This document shows positions 26,742 to 36,247 of a stretch of DNA of 64,000 nt, in pieces. The stretch spans positions 62,001 through 126,000 of the forward strand of contig CAKZOD010000004.1 in assembly GCA_937136055.1 (NCBI GenBank), given 5' to 3'. Made by a program: the position numbers and the translations under genes. The notes under the pieces are model-generated. The model saw nothing but the letters and a program-made list of their open reading frames with translations, made no database searches and had not been told where the DNA came from. The stretch comes from an uncultured Oceanospirillaceae bacterium (GTDB taxonomy: Bacteria > Pseudomonadota > Gammaproteobacteria > Pseudomonadales > Balneatricaceae). The first letter of the stretch is position 1, and every line of letters begins with the position of its first letter.

Positions 26742-27879
26742 GACAAATACGCTGAAAGTAAAAAGACTCTTCGCAGAACAAGGCGTGATAGAGAATGCGA
26801 GTATTACTTTTAATGATTATATCCAAAGTGTTTCAACAACTAGCACAGCTGTCACTGAGGATTTATGGCTTATTCCCGGGCTAATTGATACGCACGCCCA
26901 TGGCGCCATGGGCTGTGATGTGATGGATGCTAGCCACCAAAGCCTAGCGACTATGTCGACCTACTTTGCCAGCATTGGTGTCACTGGTTTTTTACCCACG
27001 ACGATGACCGCAGAAAAAGACGCGATTTGTGCTGCTCTCAAGCAGATTCATCAATCAAAAGTCACTGGAGTACCAGGTGCTGAAATATTGGGAGGCTACC
27101 TTGAAGGCCCTTTTTTTAATGCCAAATATAAGGGCGCTCAACCTGAGGAGCACTTCCTAGATATTAACTCGCAAGATTTAGAAGATTTTTTGAATGCCGC
27201 CCAAGGGAGTTTAAGCTCAATCGCTCTAGCACCTGAGCAGCCTCAAGCACTGTCGTTAATTCCCTATTTAAAATCCCAAGGCCTTCGTGTCATGCTTGGT
27301 CATACAAATGCCACGTTTGAGCAAACCAGTGCGGCATTAGCAGCCGGTGCCGATGGAGTAGTGCACTGCTTTAATGGCATGCGCGGGTTACATCACAGAG
27401 AGCCGGGTGTCGTCGGTGCAGCATTGAGCTGCCCACATTGCTACACTGAAATGATCGCAGATGGTGAGCATGTTCACCCCAGTATTATGAAATTATGCTA
27501 TCAATTAAAAGGCACTGACTATTTGAATTTAATTACAGATTCAGTACCTAGCAGCGGCTTAGCAGACGGTGAATACTTTTTAGGAAGTGTACCCATCAGC
27601 ATCAAACAAGGTGTAGCACGCACTCAACAAGGCGGGCTGGCAGGCAGCACACTCAAGCTCATCCACGCTGTTAGAGATGCTTGCCAATGGTTTGATATCG
27701 ATTTACACCAAGCGCTTAAAATGGCCTCTTTAACACCAGCCACTATGCTCGGCATCAGCGATAAGTGCGGCAGTATTAAAACAGGAAAGGAAGCAAGCTT
27801 TAGCCTGATCAACAGTCAATTTGAAGTACAAGCTACTTGGGTCAAAGGCAAGCAGGTTTACCAACACATTGAACACTAA
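26734..27879 (+). CDS. nagA: N-acetylhexosamine-6-phosphate deacetylase (NagA/AgaA family)
   Basis: 382 residues from ATG 26734, which has AAAAGGCG upstream and overlaps agaS. Amidohydrolase fold with GLIDTHAHGAMGCDV, the metal-ligand segment YLEGPFFNAKYKGAQ, LGHTNATF, VVHCFNGMRGLHHREPG and the catalytic Asp in ITDSVPSSGLADG. In this setting it most likely removes the acetyl group of GalNAc-6-P (AgaAII role), though NagA proteins often act on both epimers. Confidence 0.93.
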   Translation: MAETNTLKVKRLFAEQGVIENASITFNDYIQSVSTTSTAVTEDLWLIPGLIDTHAHGAMGCDVMDASHQSLATMSTYFASIGVTGFLPTTMTAEKDAICAALKQIHQSKVTGVPGAEILGGYLEGPFFNAKYKGAQPEEHFLDINSQDLEDFLNAAQGSLSSIALAPEQPQALSLIPYLKSQGLRVMLGHTNATFEQTSAALAAGADGVVHCFNGMRGLHHREPGVVGAALSCPHCYTEMIADGEHVHPSIMKLCYQLKGTDYLNLITDSVPSSGLADGEYFLGSVPISIKQGVARTQQGGLAGSTLKLIHAVRDACQWFDIDLHQALKMASLTPATMLGISDKCGSIKTGKEASFSLINSQFEVQATWVKGKQVYQHIEH

Positions 27880-27922
27880 ACTTCGGGTAACTTGCTCGTT
27901 ACTCTCTAGATTTACACCTAAT

Positions 27923-27960
27923 AACTATTTAACTATTTAACTATTTAACTATTTAACTAT
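27923..27960. repeat. 8-bp tandem repeat, AACTATTT, about 4.75 copies
   Basis: Four full copies and a six-base partial copy of AACTATTT in the gap between nagA and the next plus-strand gene. A short slippage-prone array with no evident function. Confidence 0.95.
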
Positions 27961-28087
27961 TCAGCTTTAATGCTCTCAGTTACAGTATCGAATCAACCGA
28001 TGCTGTTAATGTTCCACTCGTTTTGAAAGTGTATAATGAACGTTCAGATTCATCCGCACAAACCACTTTTAAGCTAGAGTATTAAAT

Positions 28088-28822
28088 TTGTATTTCCCCC
28101 TCTCTTTTATAAAATCTGTATTTTGCTATTGCATGGCAGCTATCGCAATTACTGTCAGTTCAGCCAACGCTCAAACAATGAACATATCCTCACAGGAAAT
28201 TTATATTACCGAAATTTGCGAAGCTATCGTCTCAGAAGCATTAGCGACACTAGATATTAAAACCAATATTTCAAGGTTTCCGACTGCGCGGGGAGCTATT
28301 TTGTCAAACAATGGGAAAACTGATGGGGAGATATGTAGAATTAGGGAGTTTGATAAAAGCTACCAAAACTTAATTCGCATTGAACCGAGTATCATGATGC
28401 TTGAAGCCGCTGTTTTCACTAATGATATTAATATTGCGGTTGAAACCAATAATTGGCAAGCCTTAAAGCCTTATATTCTAGGTACCCATATTGGTCATCT
28501 CTTTGTCGAAAATGCAACCCAAGACTTTGATAAAACTGTGCGCCTAGTCACTGATCAACAAATAGTTAAAATGCTAGCCAGTAAGCGTATAGAAGCAGCG
28601 GTAATGATCAAGCCTGATGGGATAAAAGTTATCTCTCAGCTAAACCTAGCGGATAAAGTTAAAATGCTTGATCCGCTCATTGCCAGCTACCCTCTTCACT
28701 TTTTCATTCACAAGAAAAATGCCCGCTTTAAAAGCCGAATCTCTAATGCAATTAAAAAGATTGTCGATAGCGGCAGAGCAGCGGCTATTTATCAAAACTA
28801 TATTACTGAACTATCCAATTGA
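28088..28822 (+). CDS. Small periplasmic solute-binding-like protein
   Basis: 244 residues from a TTG start with a signal peptide (~1-29, ending SSANAQT). The body resembles a divergent SBP family 3 protein: EAIVSEALATLDIKTNISRFPTARG near the start, IEAAVMIKPDG in the second lobe, and a C-terminal helix RAAAIYQNYITEL like the ArgT/HisJ tail. The usual binding-site signatures are weak. There is no transporter beside it; TRAP-like and c-di-GMP genes follow, so it may serve sensing. The ribosome site is poor; an ATG at 28133 is inside the signal peptide. Confidence 0.68.
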   Translation: MYFPLSFIKSVFCYCMAAIAITVSSANAQTMNISSQEIYITEICEAIVSEALATLDIKTNISRFPTARGAILSNNGKTDGEICRIREFDKSYQNLIRIEPSIMMLEAAVFTNDINIAVETNNWQALKPYILGTHIGHLFVENATQDFDKTVRLVTDQQIVKMLASKRIEAAVMIKPDGIKVISQLNLADKVKMLDPLIASYPLHFFIHKKNARFKSRISNAIKKIVDSGRAAAIYQNYITELSN

Positions 28823-28862
28823 ATCTCTGTAAAAAAGCCTTTATCCAAAACCTTAATGCCCG

Positions 28863-29072
28863 TTAGCCCTCTCCCTTTACTATAGCACTACAAACCTTCT
28901 TTATAGCTTCTCTCTCGATCACTGAAAATGAGATATCAGAAGCTATTTCATACTTTTCAGGCAATGAATATTTAACGACAGAGATAACTAAAGCCTTGTT
29001 TAAACTTCCCTTAAACTCAATAGGGAGCTTGTAAGTGATTGCTGCACCTGCATTTCCTGAATAACTGATAAA
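28863..29072 (-). pseudogene. Possible 3' fragment of a lost gene
   Basis: A minus-strand frame stays open for about 70 codons and ends with a stop at 28863-28865. It encodes text with normal protein composition (GNAGAAITYKLPIEFKG, LPEKYEIASDISFSVIEREA) but has no ATG and no ribosome site, and a stop lies directly upstream. It fills most of a 360-bp gap. I read it as a possible gene remnant; chance coding is not excluded. Confidence 0.3.
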
Positions 29073-29182
29073 TTACCTTGATATCCAAGCTATCTAGATA
29101 TATGTTTACTGAGCTTTAGTAGGAATTATTCCTATAAAATATCATTATTTCACATTGTTCATTAGTAATTAAGGGTTGTGCT

Positions 29183-30250
29183 ATGCATAATTTCAAGCCA
29201 TTCAAAAACACGCTTAGCACTGTGTTAATAGCTTCACTTCTGCTGCTTCAAGGCTGCCTAAATAAAGCCCCCGAAAAATATACTTGGCAACTTCAATCAC
29301 AAGCAAACCTAGATACCCTAGATTTTAATGAATTAAAAAGCTTTGCTGATAGCGTAAAGCTAATGAGCGCTGGCCGCCTAAATATTATCGTTAACCCCAG
29401 CTCTAAAATAACCTCCGGTGCAGATATATACTCCGCTGTGCAAGAGGGAAGAATTCAAATGGGTAACGGCTGGCCAAATTGGTGGTCAGGTAAAAACCCC
29501 GCTTGGGCACTGCTTAATGCAGGGCCTTTTGATTTTATGAACCTTGATGCATCAATGATGTTCTTTATGGCTGGAGAGGGCACTAAATTAGCAAATTCAC
29601 TATCAGCACCACACGGTATTTTATGGCGACCGGCATGGTGGCCAGGTATGGAATTTGGCTTACTATCCACCAGCCCTATCAAAGGGCTAGCGGATCTTGA
29701 AAAGAAAAAAGTACGCATAGGCCCAGGCTTACCTAGTGAAGTATTAGCAGCTGCAAGCAACGCCTACACTATTCCACTATTACCGGAAGAAATAAAAACA
29801 GCTCTACAAAGCGGCGATATCGATGCGGTTGAATGGACTACTGCAACAGGCGCATGGGATTTAGGTTTAGAAGATATTAGTAAACATGCAATAGTGCCCG
29901 CCGTATGGCAGCCTTCTGTGTTGTCGGATTTTCTTATAAACAAAGAAGCTTATGATGCATTGCCTAAAGATTTGCAGGCGATTCTTGAGTCTGCGATTAA
30001 AGCATTTACTTTAACCACAACGGTAAAAGCGAAGGTGAGTGATTTCGAAGCACTTGATAAGTTTTTTGCCAACGGTACTCAGATCAACAAGTGGAGTGAT
30101 GAAGACATTCAAAAATGGCGAGAAGTTACTGATCAAGTGATGAAAAGCTACGCCCAAAAAAGCGCGATTAATAAGACTATCATTGAGGAAAAGGCACAGT
30201 TCAAAAAAGTCTATAACGAATATTACCGCTGGTTCGGCAGTTACGAGTAA
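29183..30250 (+). CDS. TRAP-type (DctP) solute-binding lipoprotein, orphan
   Basis: 355 residues. A lipobox LLQGC at ~21-25 marks a lipoprotein, unusual for DctP proteins, which are normally soluble. The fold is DctP: YTWQLQSQANLDTLDF at the start, EGRIQMGNGWPNWWSGKNPAW, GLADLEKKKVRIGPG (the helix-strand where the conserved Arg contacts a carboxylate), and SGDIDAVEWTTATGAWDLGLEDI. The text resembles the TakP branch for 2-oxo acids. No dctQ or dctM permease gene is nearby. The GGDEF-EAL gene starts 6 bp after its stop, so the two are probably co-transcribed. Confidence 0.88.
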   Translation: MHNFKPFKNTLSTVLIASLLLLQGCLNKAPEKYTWQLQSQANLDTLDFNELKSFADSVKLMSAGRLNIIVNPSSKITSGADIYSAVQEGRIQMGNGWPNWWSGKNPAWALLNAGPFDFMNLDASMMFFMAGEGTKLANSLSAPHGILWRPAWWPGMEFGLLSTSPIKGLADLEKKKVRIGPGLPSEVLAAASNAYTIPLLPEEIKTALQSGDIDAVEWTTATGAWDLGLEDISKHAIVPAVWQPSVLSDFLINKEAYDALPKDLQAILESAIKAFTLTTTVKAKVSDFEALDKFFANGTQINKWSDEDIQKWREVTDQVMKSYAQKSAINKTIIEEKAQFKKVYNEYYRWFGSYE

Positions 30251-30256
30251 ACCTGA

Positions 30257-32524
30257 TTGAATAAATTAACAACCCGGCTATTTATTATACTGAGTGTCAT
30301 GACAATCATTGTCATGTCTGTATTCGTTGCCGTTAGATACCATTCAAACGCTGAGCTAATGCGCGCAGCTTTGCAAGAACGTAGCCAAGGGGTTGCTAGT
30401 AGAGTTGCAACATCGGTTCAACTCACGATCTGGAACATTTATGAAAAAACATACGATCGGCGTTATTCAGAGGAGTTTGCCTCAGCGATTCTCGATGCTG
30501 AAATGCAATCACCTTTTGTACGTGGCATTAAGATTCTCGGTAACTTTGATCACCTTTACACAGGGAAAATAAAAATAGGTGATTACTCTGTCCCCTATTT
30601 CCCTGAACTGCACGATGTTATTTGGAGCAATAGTGACAAGCGCCTGCGCTACCCTGTCATTGAAGGAAAAATGACGATTGGCAATATTGAGGTTATATAT
30701 AGTGACTATGAGTTCGCTGAAAACTTAAAGCAAAGTTTAATCATCGATATAACCCAAGTGGCCATTGTAGGTTTATTATTTGTTATCTCACTATATCTTG
30801 TATTGCGCCGCGCACTTGTTGCCCCCTTACAGTCTTTACAATTAGCGCACCAAGCATTGAGCTCCCTTGATGAAGCCGTTTTTGTTATTAACGATGCAGG
30901 GCTATTAATTGATATCAATCCCAGCTATACAAAAATGACGCACTTTTCTCAAGCAAACGCGCTCAACCAACGGCCTTCTCTCTATGCCCTTAAGCATCCA
31001 AAACTGACAATTACCGAGCTTATATATTTAAACTCAGATAAAAACAACAGCTGGTCAGGTGAGGTGGTTTGCCAACGTAAAGGTGGCAGTGAATTTCCAG
31101 GTTGGATGAATGTTCACAAAGTGATTGGCAAAGATACTTCTGTGCGCTACGTTGCAGTGCTCAATGATATTGAAGAAAAACTTGAAGCCCAGCAAAAGCT
31201 CAATCAGCTTGCATATTTTGATCCGCTCACTCAAGTGTCTAATCGCCATTCTTTTATGCAAAGTATCGATCAAGACACCACATTTGCTCACCAAAACAAG
31301 CAATCATTAGCGTTATTTTACATCGACCTAGACAACTTTAAATGGATTAACGACAGCTATGGTCATAGTGTTGGCGATAAGCTTCTTGTTGAAATATCCG
31401 AGCGTATAAACAGTTTACTACGCCCTGATGATCAACTCTTTCGCATCGGCGGTGATGAATTCACCATCATTGCTAAAAACTCCCAAAGTATTGAGAGCCT
31501 GGCAAAATTTGCCAATGCCATTATAGAAAGCGCAGCACAAGACTTCTACATTAGCGATATTACCCTACACACAGGCGTAAGTATCGGAATTGCAGTTTAT
31601 CCACAAGACGCTGAAAATCCGCAAACGTTAGTTAAACAAGCTGATATAGCAATGTTTCAGGCTAAACTACAAGGTCGTGGACAGTTGTGCTTCTTCTCTC
31701 AAGACTTTGAGAATAAACGCATTCACGACCAAAATATTGCCAATGATTTAAAGGCAGCTTTAGCCAATAATGAACTATCACTCTATTTACAGCCAAAGAT
31801 CGATATCCAAAGTGATAGCTTTGATGTGCACAGTGCAGAAGCCCTCATTCGTTGGCATCGTGATGGCGAAGTCCTTTATACCCCCGATGAATTCATCATT
31901 GTCGCTGAGCAAAGTGATCTTATTTGCGAAATTGGCTATTGGGTGATTGAGCAAGCTTGCCAACGTTTGCGAGCACTGCAAAAGCAAGGGATAGATAACT
32001 TTAGTATCGCCATAAACCTCTCTCCAAAACAGCTTAAAGATGAAAAGCTATACGGCTTTTTACGTGAAACGCTATTTGAATATCAAATCAATGCCGGTGA
32101 GCTTGAAATTGAAATCACCGAAAATGCGGTTATTGAAGATTTACAAAACTCTATTCAAACATTAGAGCGTTTACGCTCTTTAGGCATTAGTGTTGCAATG
32201 GACGATTTTGGCACAGGCTACTCTTCGTTGAGCTACCTTAAACTTTTGCCGATAGATGTTCTCAAAATCGACCGCGCTTTTATAAATAAAAACCCTTATG
32301 AGGCCGACGATATTGCTATTGTGAGTGCTATTTTCTCAATGGCCAAAGCACTGGGAATTAAGGTTGTCGCTGAAGGTGTTGAAACGCGCGAGCAGCTCGA
32401 CTTCTTAATTGCGAACGACTGCCATTTTGGTCAAGGCTTTTATTTCACAAAACCCTTAAACGATATGCAGTTTATCAACTGGTATAAAGAACACCAGCAC
32501 AGTACAAAAGCCATAGCGTTGTAA
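30257..32524 (+). CDS. Membrane GGDEF-EAL protein with PAS domain
   Basis: 755 residues from a TTG start six bases after the TRAP-type lipoprotein gene. TM1 ~7-26, a periplasmic loop of about 130 residues, TM2 ~165-185, PAS ~195-310, GGDEF with RIGGDEF (396-402) and EAL with SAEALIRW (EAL 528-530) and DDFGTGYSSLSYL later. Both active-site motifs are intact, so cyclase and phosphodiesterase activity are both possible. The short periplasmic loop is the natural docking point for the binding protein. Confidence 0.9.
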   Translation: MNKLTTRLFIILSVMTIIVMSVFVAVRYHSNAELMRAALQERSQGVASRVATSVQLTIWNIYEKTYDRRYSEEFASAILDAEMQSPFVRGIKILGNFDHLYTGKIKIGDYSVPYFPELHDVIWSNSDKRLRYPVIEGKMTIGNIEVIYSDYEFAENLKQSLIIDITQVAIVGLLFVISLYLVLRRALVAPLQSLQLAHQALSSLDEAVFVINDAGLLIDINPSYTKMTHFSQANALNQRPSLYALKHPKLTITELIYLNSDKNNSWSGEVVCQRKGGSEFPGWMNVHKVIGKDTSVRYVAVLNDIEEKLEAQQKLNQLAYFDPLTQVSNRHSFMQSIDQDTTFAHQNKQSLALFYIDLDNFKWINDSYGHSVGDKLLVEISERINSLLRPDDQLFRIGGDEFTIIAKNSQSIESLAKFANAIIESAAQDFYISDITLHTGVSIGIAVYPQDAENPQTLVKQADIAMFQAKLQGRGQLCFFSQDFENKRIHDQNIANDLKAALANNELSLYLQPKIDIQSDSFDVHSAEALIRWHRDGEVLYTPDEFIIVAEQSDLICEIGYWVIEQACQRLRALQKQGIDNFSIAINLSPKQLKDEKLYGFLRETLFEYQINAGELEIEITENAVIEDLQNSIQTLERLRSLGISVAMDDFGTGYSSLSYLKLLPIDVLKIDRAFINKNPYEADDIAIVSAIFSMAKALGIKVVAEGVETREQLDFLIANDCHFGQGFYFTKPLNDMQFINWYKEHQHSTKAIAL

Positions 32525-32771
32525 TAAGCAGCTCGCACTTTCGAAATTGTCTTTGTGGTATCAGACTTAAGTTCAGTAGTTGTGAGCAAAAAGAAAATGT
32601 TATAATTACTGCGCTAAGCTGATAGCCAAAAACTATTGTTTTTTGAGGTTTAACACAATAATAAATGAGTGTGATCACTCATAAAAAAGCACTACCCCAC
32701 GCAATAAGGACGCGATAAGGGCTGGACATGGCCGTCTCTTTTTCAACAACTAAAAGAGCATTATCCCGGAC

Positions 32772-35700
32772 TTGAAAAATTTCTTTAAGCTGACAAGTAC
32801 AACCAAATTTGTGCTCCTCACATTTTGTGTAGGTGTGATAATTCTGTGCGCGTGGCAATTGAGTGAAATGTATCGGCAGCATCTTGAAAATAAAATGCAT
32901 ACTCGGTTAGGTGCCCAACTGACAGATTATTCAAAAAGTATCGAGCAATCAGCCAACCAAAGTTTAGCGCTACTCAATCAACTAGAGCGCTTTTCGACAA
33001 CAAAATTACTCGCAAGTGGCAGCCCAGCTGACTCTTTTGACGATATCTCGACTAAAGATAGAGTTAAGCAAAATACCCAGCGATTTTTAACAGGGATCAC
33101 TGAACTCAGTGGAATCACCGAGAACATTGGAATCACCTTCGAAAATCAACAACCGCTGCTCTATCCACCGGTATATTCTAAACAAGATATCAGGCTAAAT
33201 CGTTTTGTCACAGCTGCTTTACAGCTCAATGATGAACTCTCTGCCACCCCAACACAGATTCAAACCCTACCTTCAAGCTCTTTGATCGAAGGCGGAATGA
33301 CGGTATTAGCGCAAAAATCTCTTTACCAGCAAGATAAGCGTTTAGCTATCTTGTTTCTAGAAATCAACATTAACAAATTGATTGAATCCTCAGGTCTCAA
33401 CACTACTTATAACGACTTGTCATTTGAAATCACTGACCAGACGGGCAGGCGTATTTATGCCAATCATTTAGATCCTCTGGTATACACTGACTCTCATCAA
33501 TTCACTATTGCTAACAATACTTGGCAAATAAAAGCGACCTGTACTATTTCTGATAATGAAATTCAACAGCACGTCACACTCTTTCGATACGCATTAGCAA
33601 GTGTTCTTTTTATATTGCTGGCTCTGATAACTGCCAATGTAACACGTTTAAATAACGCCTTCTCACACCACTTAAATCACAAGCCAAACCAAGAGAAGAT
33701 TAAAGAGCAGTCTCCTTCATGGCTCTTCCCAATGCTGATTTCAATTGCCATCACTTTTACGATCAGTTGCTTTTACTTGCTACTTAAATCTAGTGAAAAC
33801 AAAAGCTTATCTGAGCAGCTATTGCATACACGATCGCTACTTAAATCCAGTATAAACTCCCAGCTAGCAGCTGATAAAACATACCTATTATTGATTAGCG
33901 ACCAAATTAAAAAGGGGCAGATGGACAAAGATAGTTTTCAAAAACGGCTATCAAATTATCTCTATGAGAACCCAAGGTTGTCCCATATAACATGGCACAA
34001 CGCTGACTTCACTGAAAGAAAAAGTGTTCCCTTAGGCAGTACTTCCATCAACAACACCTTGAACCAAAGTAGCAATGGGCAAACAATAAGCTCCTTGCCT
34101 GCTTCTTTGAAATCATCGATACGCGCCTTTCAATTAGCGCGATTAACGGCAAAACCGATCTACACGGCCCCGTTTAATTTGGCTCCCAATAAAACATACC
34201 TTGAGCTCTATGTACCCATTTTTAAAGACAACCAATTTATAGGGGCGCTACAAGCTAGCTACCCTGTAAAGAATCTGCTCAAGCAAGACATTATCAGTAA
34301 AGCATTAGGTTTATACCAAATAGCTTTCTTAAACGATCAAGGAAAAACACTTTCATTAATTGAGAACTCCGATTCAGCTACTGGGTTAAGCACTACCTTT
34401 GCTTTAGACACTCTCAATCAGCAATTATGGTTTTCATTAACGGGTTATGATAGAAGCGCATCCACCCATCGCCTGTTGCTGCTATTTATCTTTATACTTG
34501 GAATAGCTATTAGCTTTTTCTTTTGGTGGCAATACCGTGTAACTCGCCAACATTGGATAGAGAAAAAGTCCTTGCGAGACAGCTTTGAACACTTCGAACT
34601 CATCGCCAAAGCTTCTCCCATGGCTATCTTAATTACTCAAGCTGATAGCGGCAAAATCACTTTCGCCAATGATCAAGCTGGCAAGTTATTTTTGTACGAC
34701 ACGAAGGCAATTATTGATGTAAACATCATTGATCTTTATTGGGATCCAAGTGAGCAGCCAGACAAGAGAGCACTATTTGATAAACAAGGCTATATTGAAA
34801 GCTTTGAGCTAAGGGTAAGACGCAGTAATAACAGCTATTTTTGGGCATCCATTTCTTCAAAAATTATTCAGCTAAACGAGAAAAAACTCGTTATTTCAAG
34901 CATCATTGATTTATCAGAACAAAAGTATCAAGAAAACAAGCTACTTAAACAAGCGAACTATGACTCCCTGACCGGAATAGCCAACCGCAGCCTTGCGTTT
35001 GATCACTTACAGTTGGCTATCGTCAACGCTAAGCGCAAAGGAAACAATGTTGCTCTGATGATGCTGGATTTAGATAACTTTAAAAACGTTAACGATAGTT
35101 TAGGGCATAACTACGGCGACTTATTACTGCAAAAAATAGCCATTAATCTCAAAGATTGCTGCCGTGAAAGCGATACGGTAGCTCGACTTGGTGGCGACGA
35201 ATTCACTTTTATTTTGCCAGATTTAGATAGCGTTGAAAGCATCGATAAAATTGCCACTAAAATTTTAGCTGTTTGCGAAACACCGATTTATATACAAGGC
35301 CAAGAATTACGTATTAGCGCTAGCATGGGTATAAGCCTTTATCCCAAAGATGGTCACGATCAGCAAACGTTACTTAAAAACGCTGATATCGCGATGTACC
35401 AATGTAAAGATAAAGGTAGAAATCACTTTCGCTATTACAATGAAGAAATGAGTGAACAAGCGAAGAACCGGATGCGCATGGAGTTACAAATTCGACGAGC
35501 GCTGAATAACAATGAGTTTAGCTTAAACTACCAGCCGCTTATATGCGTCAACACTCGACGTGCCAGAGGCGCCGAAGCCTTACTACGCTGGCACAATTCA
35601 CAATTAGGTCATGTTTCTCCGGATGTTTTTATCCCTCTCGCAGAAAGCATAGGCTTGATAGATGAAATAGGATTTTGGGTATTAAAAACCGCCTGTAAAC

Positions 35701-36233
35701 AAGTTAAAGAGTGGCGAACACAAGCGCACATGCCACGCTTTGTGGCGGTAAACGTATCAAGCCATCAACTAAGAAAAGACAGCTTTATTGAGGATATACA
35801 AAGCCTGCTGAGCGAGTTTGAATTACCTGCACATGCTTTAGAACTTGAGATCACAGAAAGCACTTTACTTGAAAACTCTACTAACAATTTACAGAAACTC
35901 GAAGCACTACACCGTTTAGGCGTGCGCTTATCTATTGATGATTTCGGAACTGGCTATTCTTCATTAAGTTACTTACAGCGCTTCTCATTTGATACGCTGA
36001 AAATTGATAAATCTTTTATTCAAGAAATCACATTCGATCCGAAAGCCGAACAAATTGTCACCGCTATTTTATCGATGGCAAAGGTACTTGATATGAAAGT
36101 AGTGGCAGAAGGGGTTGAGAAAGAAGAGCAGCTGACATTATTGGCTAAACTCGGCTGCCCTATTGTGCAGGGGTATTATTTTGCAAAACCCACACCTGCG
36201 AACGCATTAAAAGCAATCGCACATTATGGGTGA
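32772..36233 (+). CDS. Large membrane GGDEF-EAL protein with two periplasmic sensor segments
   Basis: 1153 residues from a TTG start. TM1 ~13-31, first periplasmic segment to ~270, TM2 ~273-292, TM3 ~318-338, second periplasmic segment to ~575, TM4 ~573-592, PAS ~610-725, GGDEF intact (RLGGDEF 805-811), EAL intact (AEAL 934-937; IDDFGTGYSSLSYL). The two extracytoplasmic segments have unrelated sequence but similar size, and would let one protein read two signals. There is no clear operon link to the gene before it (247 bp away). The start codon and ribosome site are weak. Confidence 0.88.
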   Translation: MKNFFKLTSTTKFVLLTFCVGVIILCAWQLSEMYRQHLENKMHTRLGAQLTDYSKSIEQSANQSLALLNQLERFSTTKLLASGSPADSFDDISTKDRVKQNTQRFLTGITELSGITENIGITFENQQPLLYPPVYSKQDIRLNRFVTAALQLNDELSATPTQIQTLPSSSLIEGGMTVLAQKSLYQQDKRLAILFLEININKLIESSGLNTTYNDLSFEITDQTGRRIYANHLDPLVYTDSHQFTIANNTWQIKATCTISDNEIQQHVTLFRYALASVLFILLALITANVTRLNNAFSHHLNHKPNQEKIKEQSPSWLFPMLISIAITFTISCFYLLLKSSENKSLSEQLLHTRSLLKSSINSQLAADKTYLLLISDQIKKGQMDKDSFQKRLSNYLYENPRLSHITWHNADFTERKSVPLGSTSINNTLNQSSNGQTISSLPASLKSSIRAFQLARLTAKPIYTAPFNLAPNKTYLELYVPIFKDNQFIGALQASYPVKNLLKQDIISKALGLYQIAFLNDQGKTLSLIENSDSATGLSTTFALDTLNQQLWFSLTGYDRSASTHRLLLLFIFILGIAISFFFWWQYRVTRQHWIEKKSLRDSFEHFELIAKASPMAILITQADSGKITFANDQAGKLFLYDTKAIIDVNIIDLYWDPSEQPDKRALFDKQGYIESFELRVRRSNNSYFWASISSKIIQLNEKKLVISSIIDLSEQKYQENKLLKQANYDSLTGIANRSLAFDHLQLAIVNAKRKGNNVALMMLDLDNFKNVNDSLGHNYGDLLLQKIAINLKDCCRESDTVARLGGDEFTFILPDLDSVESIDKIATKILAVCETPIYIQGQELRISASMGISLYPKDGHDQQTLLKNADIAMYQCKDKGRNHFRYYNEEMSEQAKNRMRMELQIRRALNNNEFSLNYQPLICVNTRRARGAEALLRWHNSQLGHVSPDVFIPLAESIGLIDEIGFWVLKTACKQVKEWRTQAHMPRFVAVNVSSHQLRKDSFIEDIQSLLSEFELPAHALELEITESTLLENSTNNLQKLEALHRLGVRLSIDDFGTGYSSLSYLQRFSFDTLKIDKSFIQEITFDPKAEQIVTAILSMAKVLDMKVVAEGVEKEEQLTLLAKLGCPIVQGYYFAKPTPANALKAIAHYG

Positions 36234-36247
36234 TAAATATCAGTGAT

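Noticed and set aside
32640..32771. Possible c-di-GMP riboswitch before the large GGDEF-EAL gene
   Set aside because: CACGCAATAAGG and GGGCTGGACATGGCC look a little like GEMM blocks, but the tetraloop receptor and pairing pattern do not fit.
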